This document shows positions 34,745-42,805 of a stretch of DNA of 64,000 nucleotides, piece after piece (within the stretch, counting starts at the first letter, position 1; each line of letters starts with the position of its first letter). Origin of the DNA: Pseudoalteromonas amylolytica (GTDB lineage Bacteria; Pseudomonadota; Gammaproteobacteria; Enterobacterales; Alteromonadaceae). Made by a program: the position numbers and the translations under genes. The notes beneath the pieces were generated by a model that saw nothing but the letters and a program-made list of their open reading frames with translations, searched no databases and had not been told where the DNA came from. The stretch covers positions 125,840-189,839 of the forward strand of contig NZ_MKJU01000030.1 in assembly GCF_001854605.1 (NCBI RefSeq), given 5' to 3'.

Positions 34745-36124
34745 ATGTTTGAAAACCTCCAGGAACGTTTAGGTAAAACGCTTAAAAACATCAGCGGCAG
34801 GGGCCGTCTAACCGAAGAAAATATTAAAGAAACTCTGCGCGAAGTACGTATGGCGCTACTTGAGGCCGATGTCGCTTTACCTGTAGTTCGTGAGTTTGTA
34901 AAACAAGTAAAAGAACGTGCCGTTGGCGTTGAGGTGACAAAAAGCCTAAGCCCAGGTCAGGTTTTTATCAAAATTGTTCGTGAAGAACTTGAAAAAGCCA
35001 TGGGGGAAGCCAACGAAGAGCTAAACCTAGCAGCACAACCGCCAGCGGTGGTGATGATGGCAGGTCTTCAAGGTGCGGGTAAAACCACCAGTGTGGGTAA
35101 ACTTGCTAAATTCTTAAAAGAGCGCAAGAAAAAATCGGTATTAGTGGTCAGTGCCGACGTATATCGTCCTGCGGCAATCAAACAGCTTGAAACCCTAGCC
35201 GGTGAAGTGGATGTTGAGTTTTTCCCAAGTGACATCTCACAAAAGCCAGTTGATATCGCAACGGGCGCAATTAGCCATGCGAAGAAAAAGTTCATCGATG
35301 TCGTGCTTGTGGATACCGCAGGTCGTTTGCACGTTGATAACGACATGATGGATGAGATTAAAGCCCTTCACAGTGCCATTGACCCGATTGAAACTTTATT
35401 CGTTGTTGACTCGATGACGGGTCAGGATGCGGCAAATACTGCCAAAGCATTTGATGAAGCGCTACCACTTACCGGTGTGATCTTAACGAAAACGGATGGT
35501 GATGCTCGCGGTGGTGCGGCGTTATCAATTCGCCATATTACAGGTAAGCCAATCAAATTTATCGGTGTGGGCGAGCGTACTGACGCGCTTGAGCCTTTCC
35601 ACCCAGACCGTGTAGCGTCTCGTATTCTTGGTATGGGTGACGTATTGTCACTTATCGAAGAAGTGGAGATGAAAGTTGATAAAGACAAAGCTGCCAAAGT
35701 GGCCGAAAAAGTCTTTAAAGGCGATGGCTTCACCTTAGAAGACTTTGCCGAGCAGCTACGCCAGATGAAAAACATGGGCGGCATGATGTCTATGCTTGAA
35801 AAGCTACCGGGCATGAATAACTTACCCGATGCGGTAAAAGGTCAAGTGGGTGATAAGGCGTTTACGCAAATGGAAGCCATTATCAACTCGATGACACCGA
35901 AAGAGCGCGCTCGTCCAGACATTATTAAAGGTTCTCGCAAAAAGCGTATTGCAGCAGGTTCTGGCACCCAAGTTCAAGACATCAATAAATTGCTAAAGCA
36001 GTTCACGCAGATGCAAAAGATGATGAAGAAAATGAAGGGCAAGGGCGGCATGCAAAAAATGATGCGCGGCATGAAAGGCATGATGCCACCGGGTATGTTC
36101 GGCGGCGGTGGTCCGAAGTTTTAA
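34745..36124 (+). CDS. ffh: Signal recognition particle protein Ffh (SRP54)
   Basis: The 459-residue protein has the full Ffh layout: N domain (about 1-90), G domain (about 95-295) with GLQGAGKTT (G1), DTAGRLHVD (G3) and TKTDGDARGG (G4), and a Met-rich M domain (about 300-459; GGMMSMLEKLPGM and the Met-rich tail KMMKKMKGKGGMQKMMRG). It binds 4.5S RNA and signal sequences of membrane proteins and passes them to FtsY. Length is normal. Essential housekeeping gene in a conserved neighbourhood, with a strong terminator right after it. Confidence 0.98.
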   Translation: MFENLQERLGKTLKNISGRGRLTEENIKETLREVRMALLEADVALPVVREFVKQVKERAVGVEVTKSLSPGQVFIKIVREELEKAMGEANEELNLAAQPPAVVMMAGLQGAGKTTSVGKLAKFLKERKKKSVLVVSADVYRPAAIKQLETLAGEVDVEFFPSDISQKPVDIATGAISHAKKKFIDVVLVDTAGRLHVDNDMMDEIKALHSAIDPIETLFVVDSMTGQDAANTAKAFDEALPLTGVILTKTDGDARGGAALSIRHITGKPIKFIGVGERTDALEPFHPDRVASRILGMGDVLSLIEEVEMKVDKDKAAKVAEKVFKGDGFTLEDFAEQLRQMKNMGGMMSMLEKLPGMNNLPDAVKGQVGDKAFTQMEAIINSMTPKERARPDIIKGSRKKRIAAGSGTQVQDINKLLKQFTQMQKMMKKMKGKGGMQKMMRGMKGMMPPGMFGGGGPKF

Positions 36125-36138
36125 TCACTTACTTTTTT

Positions 36139-36165
36139 AAAACCCGGGCAAGGCTCGGGTTTTTT
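36139..36165 (+). terminator. Terminator of ffh
   Basis: AAAACCCG (36139-36146) pairs with CGGGTTTT (36156-36163), followed by further T. Fifteen bases after the ffh stop. Confidence 0.9.
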
Positions 36166-36544
36166 GTGCCTGTTTGCATTGCTTGTTTATAGTAAATAAA
36201 TTGGCTGTTTTTTATACTGATGTAATTAAAAGCGTTCAAATTCGTAACTAGAGGCCCCGTTAATTTTTGCGTAAATTGTTTGTCTAAAGATCAGGCTGGA
36301 TATTTATGTTTATGATTTATAATAGATTTAGCTTTTATAAACACGCTCACTCATTCTCGTTTAAGTAGATTCTCGCTTTGAACTACGGCCATTGTTATTT
36401 TTTAGAGGGTCTAATAGCATCTAACCTGCTAATATTTGGTGTAATTAAATTTGATAATTGGTGTGTTGTAGGGCTAGTGAGTAGAACATTAACGCGAATT
36501 CACGCTAATACACTGTTAGGCTCAACTCATAAATAGAGGTAGCA
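36166..36544. other. 379-bp region before the cassette array
   Basis: No gene or hairpin of note. It ends with GTTAGGC at 36515-36521, which fits the attC/attI core GTTRRRY and probably marks the left boundary of the first gene cassette. Confidence 0.5.
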
Positions 36545-37495
36545 ATGAAGTATCCAGGTCAACCTAAGTCTCCTCCAAGTTGGTATAGAGACAGAGGGCA
36601 GTCATATATTGAGAAGGAATTTAGTAAAGAGCTGGATGACTTAGCAAGTGCAATTGAAAGTGAACATTGGTTCGGAGACCAAGAGAAACATGGGCGATTC
36701 CGTGTTGATTTCATATTGAAAGATGCTCGACTAATAGTTGAGTTAGATGGGCACGAATATCATTCAACAAAAGAGCAGTTAGAAAAAGACGCCATACGGC
36801 AGCGTTACCTTTCAAGAGCTGGCTATACCGTTATAAGGTTCACAGGGCGAGAGATAAACCGAAACCCTAAATCATGCGTTGCTGAAGTTAGAGAAATATA
36901 CAAAGAACGAATGCAAAGAGCACCGGCTAAGTACCGTGTAATGTACATCGACTATCCTTTTCTTTATAGAGAAACTGCTAAGGCTTTACGTTTCTTTAAA
37001 GAGCTTCATCCAAATCGATTATTAAAGCCTGTTGAAATTGATGAATTTATCCCTCATGCCATAGAATGGCTTCATGAGAAATCATTTATCACTGCGTTTG
37101 TCTTCCACCCACCAGAAGATGGACATGAGATAAAGCATCTTGACGGTTCAACAAAGGATTATGAAAAAGGTGAAATTAGGGTAAATACCGTTTCTGAAGA
37201 ATGGTATACACTCGAGTTAGGTAACCATATGGAAAGTTTTTCGCACTTATTTGATGAGTTTATTTTAGTTGCGGATGATCCTGTTTATCTTAAACCTCTT
37301 CGTGCTGTCCTTCCTGAACAGCTAAGTGATAAGCAACTGGGAACCCTTAATTTCAAATACCTGTCCAATGGGAAATTACTTCGGCATGGTAATGAGGAAA
37401 CATCATTCATTGGTTATGACCTTGAGCGTGTGCTCTGGCAGAGAGTTTGGTACGCTATAGGTGCTTCAATGGGTTTGAGCTTATATGAAATGTAG
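36545..37495 (+). CDS. DUF559-domain (Vsr/endonuclease-like) protein in a cassette
   Basis: This 316-residue protein has a DUF559 domain at residues about 40-120, with FRVDFILKDARLIVELDGHE, the restriction-endonuclease-fold catalytic core (D...E.D pattern), followed by DAIRQRYLSRAGYTVIRFTG. The remainder (about 130-316) is of unknown fold. DUF559 resembles the very-short-patch-repair (Vsr) endonucleases. A clear attC site follows immediately, so the gene looks like an integron gene cassette. Role unknown, defence-type nuclease possible. Ribosome-binding AGAGGTAGC precedes the ATG. Confidence 0.82.
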   Translation: MKYPGQPKSPPSWYRDRGQSYIEKEFSKELDDLASAIESEHWFGDQEKHGRFRVDFILKDARLIVELDGHEYHSTKEQLEKDAIRQRYLSRAGYTVIRFTGREINRNPKSCVAEVREIYKERMQRAPAKYRVMYIDYPFLYRETAKALRFFKELHPNRLLKPVEIDEFIPHAIEWLHEKSFITAFVFHPPEDGHEIKHLDGSTKDYEKGEIRVNTVSEEWYTLELGNHMESFSHLFDEFILVADDPVYLKPLRAVLPEQLSDKQLGTLNFKYLSNGKLLRHGNEETSFIGYDLERVLWQRVWYAIGASMGLSLYEM

Positions 37496-37496
37496 A

Positions 37497-37595
37497 GCCT
37501 AACAAAGTTGTCAACGCGGACAAAAAACTTGTTGGCTGTTACGCTTCGCTTCACATTTTAGCCAACAATTTTTTGCCGGTTACAACGGCGTTAGC
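37497..37595 (+). repeat. Integron attC site (99 bp)
   Basis: Starts GCCTAACAA (RYYYAAC) and ends GGCGTTAGC with GTTAGCT (GTTRRRY). Inner arms pair: TTGTTGGCT with AGCCAACAA, and GCGGACAAAAAA with TTTTTTGCCGG with a bulge. The central GTTACGCTTCGCTTCACATTT is the typical unpaired tip of marine gammaproteobacterial attC sites. Confidence 0.9.
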
Positions 37596-37611
37596 TTTCT
37601 AAGAAGTTTAG

Positions 37612-38055
37612 ATGACATTAAATGACTTAACGGTAAATTTCTCGCACCTTGAACGAGACTCTCTGTTATCTGAATGGGAGTGGTTATTGGGTGGAGAATA
37701 TTTACCTATATTGCTTTTAGCTTCCGGCGATGCATTTGTTCAAAATGTAAATAATGGCCAAGTTTGGTGGCTTGACTCAGGAGGCGGTGAGTTCTCACAA
37801 GTAGCTGAGACATCTGAAGGCTTCAATGAGTTGTTAGCTGATAAAGAGTTCGTTATAGAATACTTTGCAGTTCAAATGGTAGGCGATTTAATAGAATCAG
37901 GTAAATCATTATCACACAACCAAATTTATAGCTTAACAAAACCTTGGCTGTTGGGTGGGGAGTATAAAATTGAAAATATTGAACCAACTGATATTGAGGT
38001 TCATTTTTCCCTAACAGGTCAAGTGGCACAACAAGTTGGTGTAAGCGAAAGCTAA
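37612..38055 (+). CDS. Tdi1/DUF1851-like T6SS immunity-type protein
   Basis: This 147-residue protein opens MTLNDLTVNFSHLERDSLLS and contains ILLLASGDAFVQNVNNGQV and KEFVIEYFAVQMVGDLIESG. This matches the T6SS immunity protein Tdi1 C-terminal/DUF1851 family, frequent in Vibrio and relatives within integron cassettes. Its authentic effector partner, if any, is not in the window. It starts 17 bp after the attC end, so it is the gene of the second cassette. Its stop codon lies in an attC-like left end, GCTAACAAGGCC. Confidence 0.8.
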   Translation: MTLNDLTVNFSHLERDSLLSEWEWLLGGEYLPILLLASGDAFVQNVNNGQVWWLDSGGGEFSQVAETSEGFNELLADKEFVIEYFAVQMVGDLIESGKSLSHNQIYSLTKPWLLGGEYKIENIEPTDIEVHFSLTGQVAQQVGVSES

Positions 38056-38090
38056 CAAGGCCGTTAAACAAAGGAGACAAAACAGCAGGG
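38051..38090 (+). repeat. Truncated attC left half
   Basis: GCTAACAAGGCC then AAAGGAGACAAAACAG resembles an attC left arm, but the right arm and GTTRRRY core are missing before the next gene starts at 38095. Suggests that two cassettes were fused by deletion. Confidence 0.45.
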
Positions 38091-38094
38091 TAGT

Positions 38095-38649
38095 ATGAAT
38101 AGCACAAAAGTAGTTGCAATCAGTGGTCCATCTGGTGCGGGAAAAACCACGATGGTTAATGAACTTGCTAAAGAGTTTGGTTGCTCATTTCTACTTTTTG
38201 ATGACCACACTGATAAACATACATATCCTAAAAACATGAAAAGTTGGCTGATGAATGGAGCAAACGTTTCTTTGATTAAAACGCCAAAATTTGTCATTTC
38301 ATTGGAAAGCTTAATTTCAAAAAGTAGTAGCCGTTTCATTTTTATTGAAGAACCATTTGGTAAAGAGCGTGATGCTATGTCGCCATTGATAGATTACGTT
38401 GTTTTGTTAGATCAGCCCTTGGAGTTGTGTCTATCTCGTATTATTAGGCGGCATACTGAGCAACCGAGCTCTAATTCAATATGTTCTATCTCTAATTACT
38501 TAGATAGATATGAAGATCACTTTAGGGATATTTATATCTCAGCTGTTCAACAAGTTAGAAATAATGCTGATTTAATATTTAATGAAGTAGCTTCAGTTAA
38601 AGATACCACCAATTATATTAGTAACTGGTTGAAAAGTAATACAAGCTAA
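38095..38649 (+). CDS. P-loop NTPase, small-molecule-kinase-like
   Basis: The 184-residue protein begins with a Walker A, GPSGAGKTT (11-19), and has a guanylate/uridine-kinase-like pattern: FIFIEEPFG as a Walker B-like strand, then YVVLLDQPLELCLSRIIRRH, the LID helix with Arg residues. It is probably an ATP-dependent kinase of the AAA_33/uridine-kinase group; substrate unknown. The gene lies directly after a truncated attC and before a degenerate attC, i.e. inside the cassette array. Confidence 0.75.
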   Translation: MNSTKVVAISGPSGAGKTTMVNELAKEFGCSFLLFDDHTDKHTYPKNMKSWLMNGANVSLIKTPKFVISLESLISKSSSRFIFIEEPFGKERDAMSPLIDYVVLLDQPLELCLSRIIRRHTEQPSSNSICSISNYLDRYEDHFRDIYISAVQQVRNNADLIFNEVASVKDTTNYISNWLKSNTS

Positions 38650-38759
38650 CACTTTACGCAAAAGGAGGCCTAACTGTTGGCTGCGTTCAATTCGGCTTTG
38701 TTTATTCCTGACAAGAACTTGAACCAAGCATTTATGCGTCCCATATTGGAGTGTTAGGT
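38645..38759 (+). repeat. Degenerate attC site
   Basis: GCTAACACT at the left and AGTGTTAGGT at the right are inverted repeats and include GTTAGGT (38753-38759), an attC core. The inner arms do not pair well; CTAACTGTTGGCTGCGTTC resembles the left inner arm only. Probably a hybrid or decayed site. Confidence 0.5.
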
Positions 38760-38803
38760 TGTATTTATTCAATAACAGCATGAAATTATGTTCGTAAGTA
38801 TAT

Positions 38804-38908
38804 GCCTTATAACAAGCCACTGAAGCGAGGCTGGTAACAGTTGACTTGGCTTCGCTTCGCTTCACATTTTAGCCCTCAGTTACCCGCTTCTTTGTGGTGT
38901 GTAATATG
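38804..38908 (+). repeat. Integron attC site (105 bp)
   Basis: Long imperfect palindrome: CCAC-..-GAAGCG-..-GGTAAC on the left with GTTACC-CGCTTC-..-GTGG on the right. The tip contains the same TTCGCTTCACATTTTAGCC as the first attC. The outer cores are ATAACAAGCC and GTGTAATATG, the second deviating from GTTRRRY. Confidence 0.78.
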
Positions 38909-38922
38909 TAAATGGAGGAGAC

Positions 38923-39429
38923 ATGAAAAATAACGGAAAGCTGTTCTTTTTTTGTGGCAAAATGGGAGCAGGTAAATCAACGAAATCTAAGATTTTAGCG
39001 GCTGAAAATAGTGCTGTTTTGATTTCAGAAGATGATTGGCTATCGGCCCATTACCCAACTCAAATTAAAACCTTTGATGATTACATTACGTATTCAAACC
39101 TTATCAAGCCATTCGTTAAAAGCCATGTTCAACGCATACTGAGTGTTGGGGTGAACGTTGTCATGGATTTTCCTGCTAATACCATAAAACAAAGATCTTG
39201 GTTCACATCACTGTGTCTTGAAATCGGCAGCGAACATGAGCTTTGGTATTTAGATTTAACCGATGAACAATGTTTATCTCAAATCGCCAAGCGCCGAGTT
39301 GAGCAACCAAAAAGAGCTCAGTTTGATACAGAGGCTGTGTTTCACCATGTAACCCAGTACTTTGAAGTACCAACTGATAGTGAAAATCTTAACTTGATAT
39401 GTGTTGTGCAGGGGCGCACAACAGTTTAA
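38923..39429 (+). CDS. AAA_33-type P-loop ATPase/kinase-like protein
   Basis: The 168-residue protein has Walker A GKMGAGKST (12-20) at the start of KLFFFCGKMGAGKST, then VNVVMDFPANT (Walker B-like) and ELWYLDLTDEQCLSQIAKRR, the arginine-bearing helix of AAA_33 kinases. This group phosphorylates small molecules or is linked to toxin/immunity systems, and is a common gammaproteobacterial integron-cassette gene. GGAGGAG precedes the ATG, 15 bp after an attC site. Confidence 0.78.
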   Translation: MKNNGKLFFFCGKMGAGKSTKSKILAAENSAVLISEDDWLSAHYPTQIKTFDDYITYSNLIKPFVKSHVQRILSVGVNVVMDFPANTIKQRSWFTSLCLEIGSEHELWYLDLTDEQCLSQIAKRRVEQPKRAQFDTEAVFHHVTQYFEVPTDSENLNLICVVQGRTTV

Positions 39430-39519
39430 TTGAGCAGACTCGCAGAGCTTGGTATTTTGCAGTTTAATACTACTCGTTTTTGGTTATTATTGAAGCGCTA
39501 ACACTCAAGGAGAAAGTTG

Positions 39520-39846
39520 ATGTCGTGGAAGTGTCAAAATTGCAATACAACAATTGACGATGACGCATTTGAAGTGTGCTGGAATTGCAGTTGTGAAAAA
39601 GGCAAGTCGAAACCTAGCGAGGAATTGACTAAATTAGCACCTGATTGTATTCGATGCCAAGCAAGCTTAACTTTTATTGGCACCAAGAACTTCCATGAAG
39701 GTACTCGATGGGGGGTGTTAGGTGAGCTTGGAGAGCTGTTTGTCAACAAAGAAAATTTAGACATGTATGCATGTAAGTCTTGTGGGAAAGTTGAGTTTTT
39801 TGTCGCGGGCTTTAATAAACACTTAACACGCACTTCAAGCGGATAA
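39520..39846 (+). CDS. Zinc-ribbon protein of unknown function
   Basis: The ATG at 39520 follows AAGGAG by seven bases. The 108-residue protein has two zinc-ribbon sites: WKCQNC...VCWNCSC (residues 3-25, a RanBP2-like or rubredoxin-like knuckle) and CIRCQAS...YACKSCGK (about 45-90). It is a small zinc-binding protein common in gammaproteobacteria. It may be the last gene of the cassette region, since GGCGTTAGC occurs downstream at 39908. Function unknown. Confidence 0.7.
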   Translation: MSWKCQNCNTTIDDDAFEVCWNCSCEKGKSKPSEELTKLAPDCIRCQASLTFIGTKNFHEGTRWGVLGELGELFVNKENLDMYACKSCGKVEFFVAGFNKHLTRTSSG

Positions 39847-39968
39847 GCACAGTAGACTGTTTTTGCTACAGGAACATTGCAGTTAACTAAAACTTCCTGC
39901 TAATGTAGGCGTTAGCAATGTTAGAAACATAGCAATACCATTAAGTTTTAGAGTAAAAGGACTTTATT

Positions 39969-40364
39969 ATGAAAAAACTGGTTTTAATTTTATCGTGTTT
40001 TGTTTCATCTTTGGTTTGGGCGAATGATTCGGCGGGTTTAATCGCAGCAAAAGCGTGGCTAAAAATGATAGACGCCGGTCAATACGGCCAAAGTTGGCAA
40101 CAGTCAGACTCAGCATTTAAGTCACAGCTTACAGAAAATAAATGGGCGCAAGCACTTCAAGGTGTTCGCGCGCCTTTAGGGCAAATTAAATCGCGCTCCA
40201 AGCTTAGTGCACAGGCTTATTCATCACTCCCTGGTGTGCCTGATGGTGAATATCTAGTGATTCAATTTCAGACTGAGTTTCAAAATAAAGCGTCGGCAAC
40301 GGAAACGCTCACGCTAAGTAAAGGCAGTGGTAATTGGTTGCCTGTTGGTTATTTTATTAAATAG
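39969..40364 (+). CDS. DUF4019 family exported protein
   Basis: The 131-residue protein has a signal peptide (MKKLVLILSCFVSSLVWA). The mature part, AAKAWLKMIDAGQYGQSWQQ and VRAPLGQIKSRSKLSAQ, matches DUF4019, an NTF2-like small exported domain. No catalytic residues are evident. It lies after the cassette region and before another exported protein; each has its own ribosome-binding site. Confidence 0.85.
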   Translation: MKKLVLILSCFVSSLVWANDSAGLIAAKAWLKMIDAGQYGQSWQQSDSAFKSQLTENKWAQALQGVRAPLGQIKSRSKLSAQAYSSLPGVPDGEYLVIQFQTEFQNKASATETLTLSKGSGNWLPVGYFIK

Positions 40365-40457
40365 CAAATTGTTAATTAAATATAGTGAAGTGGGTCAGGA
40401 GCAGATTGTTTGGTGTTAATGCGCTTAGCCACTAATAATTATAATAAGGAAACCCAA

Positions 40458-40805
40458 ATGAGAGTTAATGCAAGTTTACTGGTCAGTGCCTTACTGTGCT
40501 CGGTATCATGTTTTGCGGCAGACACATACAAAGTATCAACCTCGGTGTATGTAGAAGGTGAGTTGTTGGCTTCACCCACCATGACTGTTGAAGCGGATAA
40601 AGTGGCCTCAATCACAATTGATAATGACGTTAGATACAACTTCACTATTAAGCCAAACCAAGACAACACTGCAGGGGTTATTGCGACAGTCACGGTGGGA
40701 GGTGAAACGATAAGGCCTTCACTTGTGGTTGCCTATGAGGAAGAAGCCATTGTGGAAGTCGGTTCTCAAAAATTAACGCTGCTGGTTAGTAAAGTGAGCA
40801 GCTAG
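40458..40805 (+). CDS. Exported protein of unknown function
   Basis: I place the start at the ATG following AAGGA, which gives 115 residues and a normal signal peptide (MRVNASLLVSALLCSVSCFA). A 48-bp upstream extension would disrupt the signal. The mature protein is beta-rich, with TYKVSTSVYVEGELLASPTM, YNFTIKPNQDN and AVIVEVGSQKLTLLV-like strands, hinting at a small beta-sandwich. No family recognised. Spacing of 24 bp to the next small membrane-protein gene suggests co-transcription. Confidence 0.65.
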   Translation: MRVNASLLVSALLCSVSCFAADTYKVSTSVYVEGELLASPTMTVEADKVASITIDNDVRYNFTIKPNQDNTAGVIATVTVGGETIRPSLVVAYEEEAIVEVGSQKLTLLVSKVSS

Positions 40806-40829
40806 GGGTTATGCCATTCAGGCGGTTAT

Positions 40830-41057
40830 ATGGAAGAAGTTACAGAAGGTTTATTCCGAGGCATTGCTCGGTTTATTAAATGGCTATTCATCGACATGCT
40901 TATCCAGTCTATTTTTTACGGGTGTGGTTATGCAACGTTAAAAGTTGTGACATTGGGGACTTATCCAAAGCCGAATAGAATTCATGAGGGTCTTTGCATT
41001 GCCGTCGGTGTCGTTTTATGGTTTGTCTTAATTGGAGTGTTCGCTTATTTGGGATAA
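40830..41057 (+). CDS. Small membrane protein of unknown function
   Basis: This 75-residue protein has two hydrophobic helices (about 16-38 and 55-75) and a conserved-looking TLGTYPKPNRIHEG loop between them. Such short two-TM proteins are common in Pseudoalteromonas and Vibrio, but I know no function. Starts 24 bp after the exported-protein gene. Confidence 0.65.
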   Translation: MEEVTEGLFRGIARFIKWLFIDMLIQSIFYGCGYATLKVVTLGTYPKPNRIHEGLCIAVGVVLWFVLIGVFAYLG

Positions 41058-41263
41058 TGTCGTTGTATGACGATTTGTCGTGAATAAGTTCGCTCAAAGA
41101 GTATCGAGATCATAAAGTGATAGACTTTGCAGTTTTACCGTTATTTTCTTTTGGTGATATCTCCAGGCCCAGATTTAGTGTTTATCTCTAGCTATTCCTC
41201 GACAAAAGGATTTAAAGCAGGATTGATGATATCAATAGGCGTAATAATTCAAGGGCCGTATAA

Positions 41264-41821
41264 GTGACATTCCCAGAACTGACCACATCGCGATTGCGCC
41301 TAAATAAGTTATCTAAAGATGATGGGCCTGCTTTATTCGACATTTTCTCTGATCAGAATGTGGTGAAGTTCTATGACATTGATGCATATGAGTCACAAGC
41401 GCAATCACTGGCTTTAATTGACTTTTTCAACAACCGCTTTGATGAAAAAGCGGGGATCCGCTGGGCTATCCGAGTCAAAGAAACAGGTAAGCTAATAGGT
41501 ACGTGCGGATTCAACTCGTTAAACCCCAAGATGAAAAATGCCAGCATAGGTTATGAGCTTTCACCTGACTACTGGGGGCAGGGGTTTGCAACCGAAGCAC
41601 TACAAACAGTTATTGAGTTAGCTTTTTGTGCGCAAGCACCGTTTGGTGAGTTATATAGAATACAAGCGGATACGATGCTTGGTAATGTTGCTTCGGAGCA
41701 GGTATTAAAAAAGCTAGGTTTTGTTGAGGAGGGTATTCGACGCTCAAGTGGCTATTGGAAAAACGAATTTCACGACTTAAAGTGCTTTGGTTTGATAAAA
41801 CCTGAGTTCCAAAAAATATAA
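41264..41821 (+). CDS. RimJ/RimL-type GNAT acetyltransferase
   Basis: The start is a GTG at 41264 with AAGGG upstream. The 185-residue protein follows the RimJ/RimL order: LTTSRLRLNKLSKDDGPALFD, the ARPD-type entry, GTCGFNSLNPKMKNASIGYELSPDYWGQGFATEAL with the acetyl-CoA loop (YWGQGFATEA), and ASEQVLKKLGFVEEGIRRSS at the end. These enzymes acetylate protein N-termini or small substrates. A hairpin follows at 41851. Confidence 0.88.
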   Translation: MTFPELTTSRLRLNKLSKDDGPALFDIFSDQNVVKFYDIDAYESQAQSLALIDFFNNRFDEKAGIRWAIRVKETGKLIGTCGFNSLNPKMKNASIGYELSPDYWGQGFATEALQTVIELAFCAQAPFGELYRIQADTMLGNVASEQVLKKLGFVEEGIRRSSGYWKNEFHDLKCFGLIKPEFQKI

Positions 41822-41850
41822 CAAACATTTCATCTCACGGGGCATACTAT

Positions 41851-41893
41851 GCTTGGCTTGTGCTCTATCGATATTGGTTATAGCCAAGCCTTT
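41851..41893 (+). terminator. Hairpin after the RimJ-like gene
   Basis: GCTTGGCT (41851-41858) pairs with AGCCAAGC (41882-41889), followed by CTTTATTA; the loop is about 23 nt. Confidence 0.45.
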
Positions 41894-41935
41894 ATTATGC
41901 TGATTATTCAGATGTTATATATCTAAAGGATAAAT

Positions 41936-42250
41936 ATGGATATTGAAGTTTTCCGCCCAAAGCAGTTTCAGGATATGGCAAGAGATTACAAGTTGTTTGC
42001 TGATGGGCGAGAGGTTGCGCTAATCAAACGTGGGGTGACGCAAAGCATCTCATTACCAGAAGGTACGCAAGTTATTCAGGCTAAAATTGATTGGTGCTCC
42101 AGTGCCGAGGTTAAGCTAAGTGAGTTAAGCTCTAATCAAATCACGATTAAAAACACTTTTGCAAGCAACATACTTACGGCTTTGTTTTTGTCTGCGTATT
42201 ATATTTCGTTTGGCAAGGGTAAATACCTCACAATAGAAAGTAGGATATAG
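41936..42250 (+). CDS. Small protein of unknown function
   Basis: This 104-residue protein begins MDIEVFRPKQFQDMARDYKL and ends in an aliphatic/aromatic segment (NILTALFLSAYYISFGKGKY, about 76-95) that could be one membrane helix. Middle strands YTLFADGREVALIKRG-like and SISLPEGTQVIQAKIDW suggest a small beta-domain. The family is unknown to me; similar proteins occur in Vibrionaceae and Alteromonadales. Confidence 0.6.
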   Translation: MDIEVFRPKQFQDMARDYKLFADGREVALIKRGVTQSISLPEGTQVIQAKIDWCSSAEVKLSELSSNQITIKNTFASNILTALFLSAYYISFGKGKYLTIESRI

Positions 42251-42337
42251 CTGCGCGGTAAACCTAAGTGCTGTGTCATAGATTTAATTATGCGTAATGC
42301 GCTGGTTATTTGAGCGCCTTGGTGAGGTAGGAAAATA

Positions 42338-42751
42338 ATGAAATTCGAAGTAGTCAATCTTGCGCCTAGTCTTGATGAATTTATCTCCTTACGCAGTAAG
42401 GTTGGGTGGACTAACCCTGAACCTGAAGTGGTAAAAAAGAGTTTAGATAATTCTCTCTTTCATGTATGTGTTTTATCGGGTTCAAATCTCGTTGGCTGTG
42501 GCCGAGTTGTTGGTGATGGCGCAATGTATTTTTATATTCAAGATGTCATCGTCGATCCGAGTTATCAAAAGCAAGGATTAGGCAAGTTGATCATGAGTGC
42601 CATCGAGTCATTTGTTGCTGACAAAGCGGTCTGTGGTGCAACAGTTGCTTTGTTGGCAGCTTTTGGCAAAGAGCGATTTTATGAACAGTTTGGCTATGTT
42701 GCCAGAGATGGAAATGCGCTCGGTTTGGGTATGTGCAAGTTTGTGGATTAA
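42338..42751 (+). CDS. GNAT-family N-acetyltransferase
   Basis: The 137-residue single-domain protein has LVGCGRVVGDGAMYFYIQDVIVDPSYQKQGLGKLIM as the core beta-4/alpha-3 region with the acetyl-CoA loop QKQGLGK, and GKERFYEQFGYVARD near the end. Compact, YhbS/ElaA-like acetyltransferase, substrate unknown. 54 bp before a second GNAT gene. Confidence 0.88.
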   Translation: MKFEVVNLAPSLDEFISLRSKVGWTNPEPEVVKKSLDNSLFHVCVLSGSNLVGCGRVVGDGAMYFYIQDVIVDPSYQKQGLGKLIMSAIESFVADKAVCGATVALLAAFGKERFYEQFGYVARDGNALGLGMCKFVD

Positions 42752-42805
42752 GTTCAGCACAACAAACATGTCGAGCAGCTCGTGCGGAATAGAGATGTCA
42801 GGTTT

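Noticed and set aside
39847-39915. Possible attC site after the zinc-ribbon gene
   Set aside because: Only the right core GGCGTTAGC is good; the left arm and inner pairing are poor, so it is mentioned as a possible boundary only.
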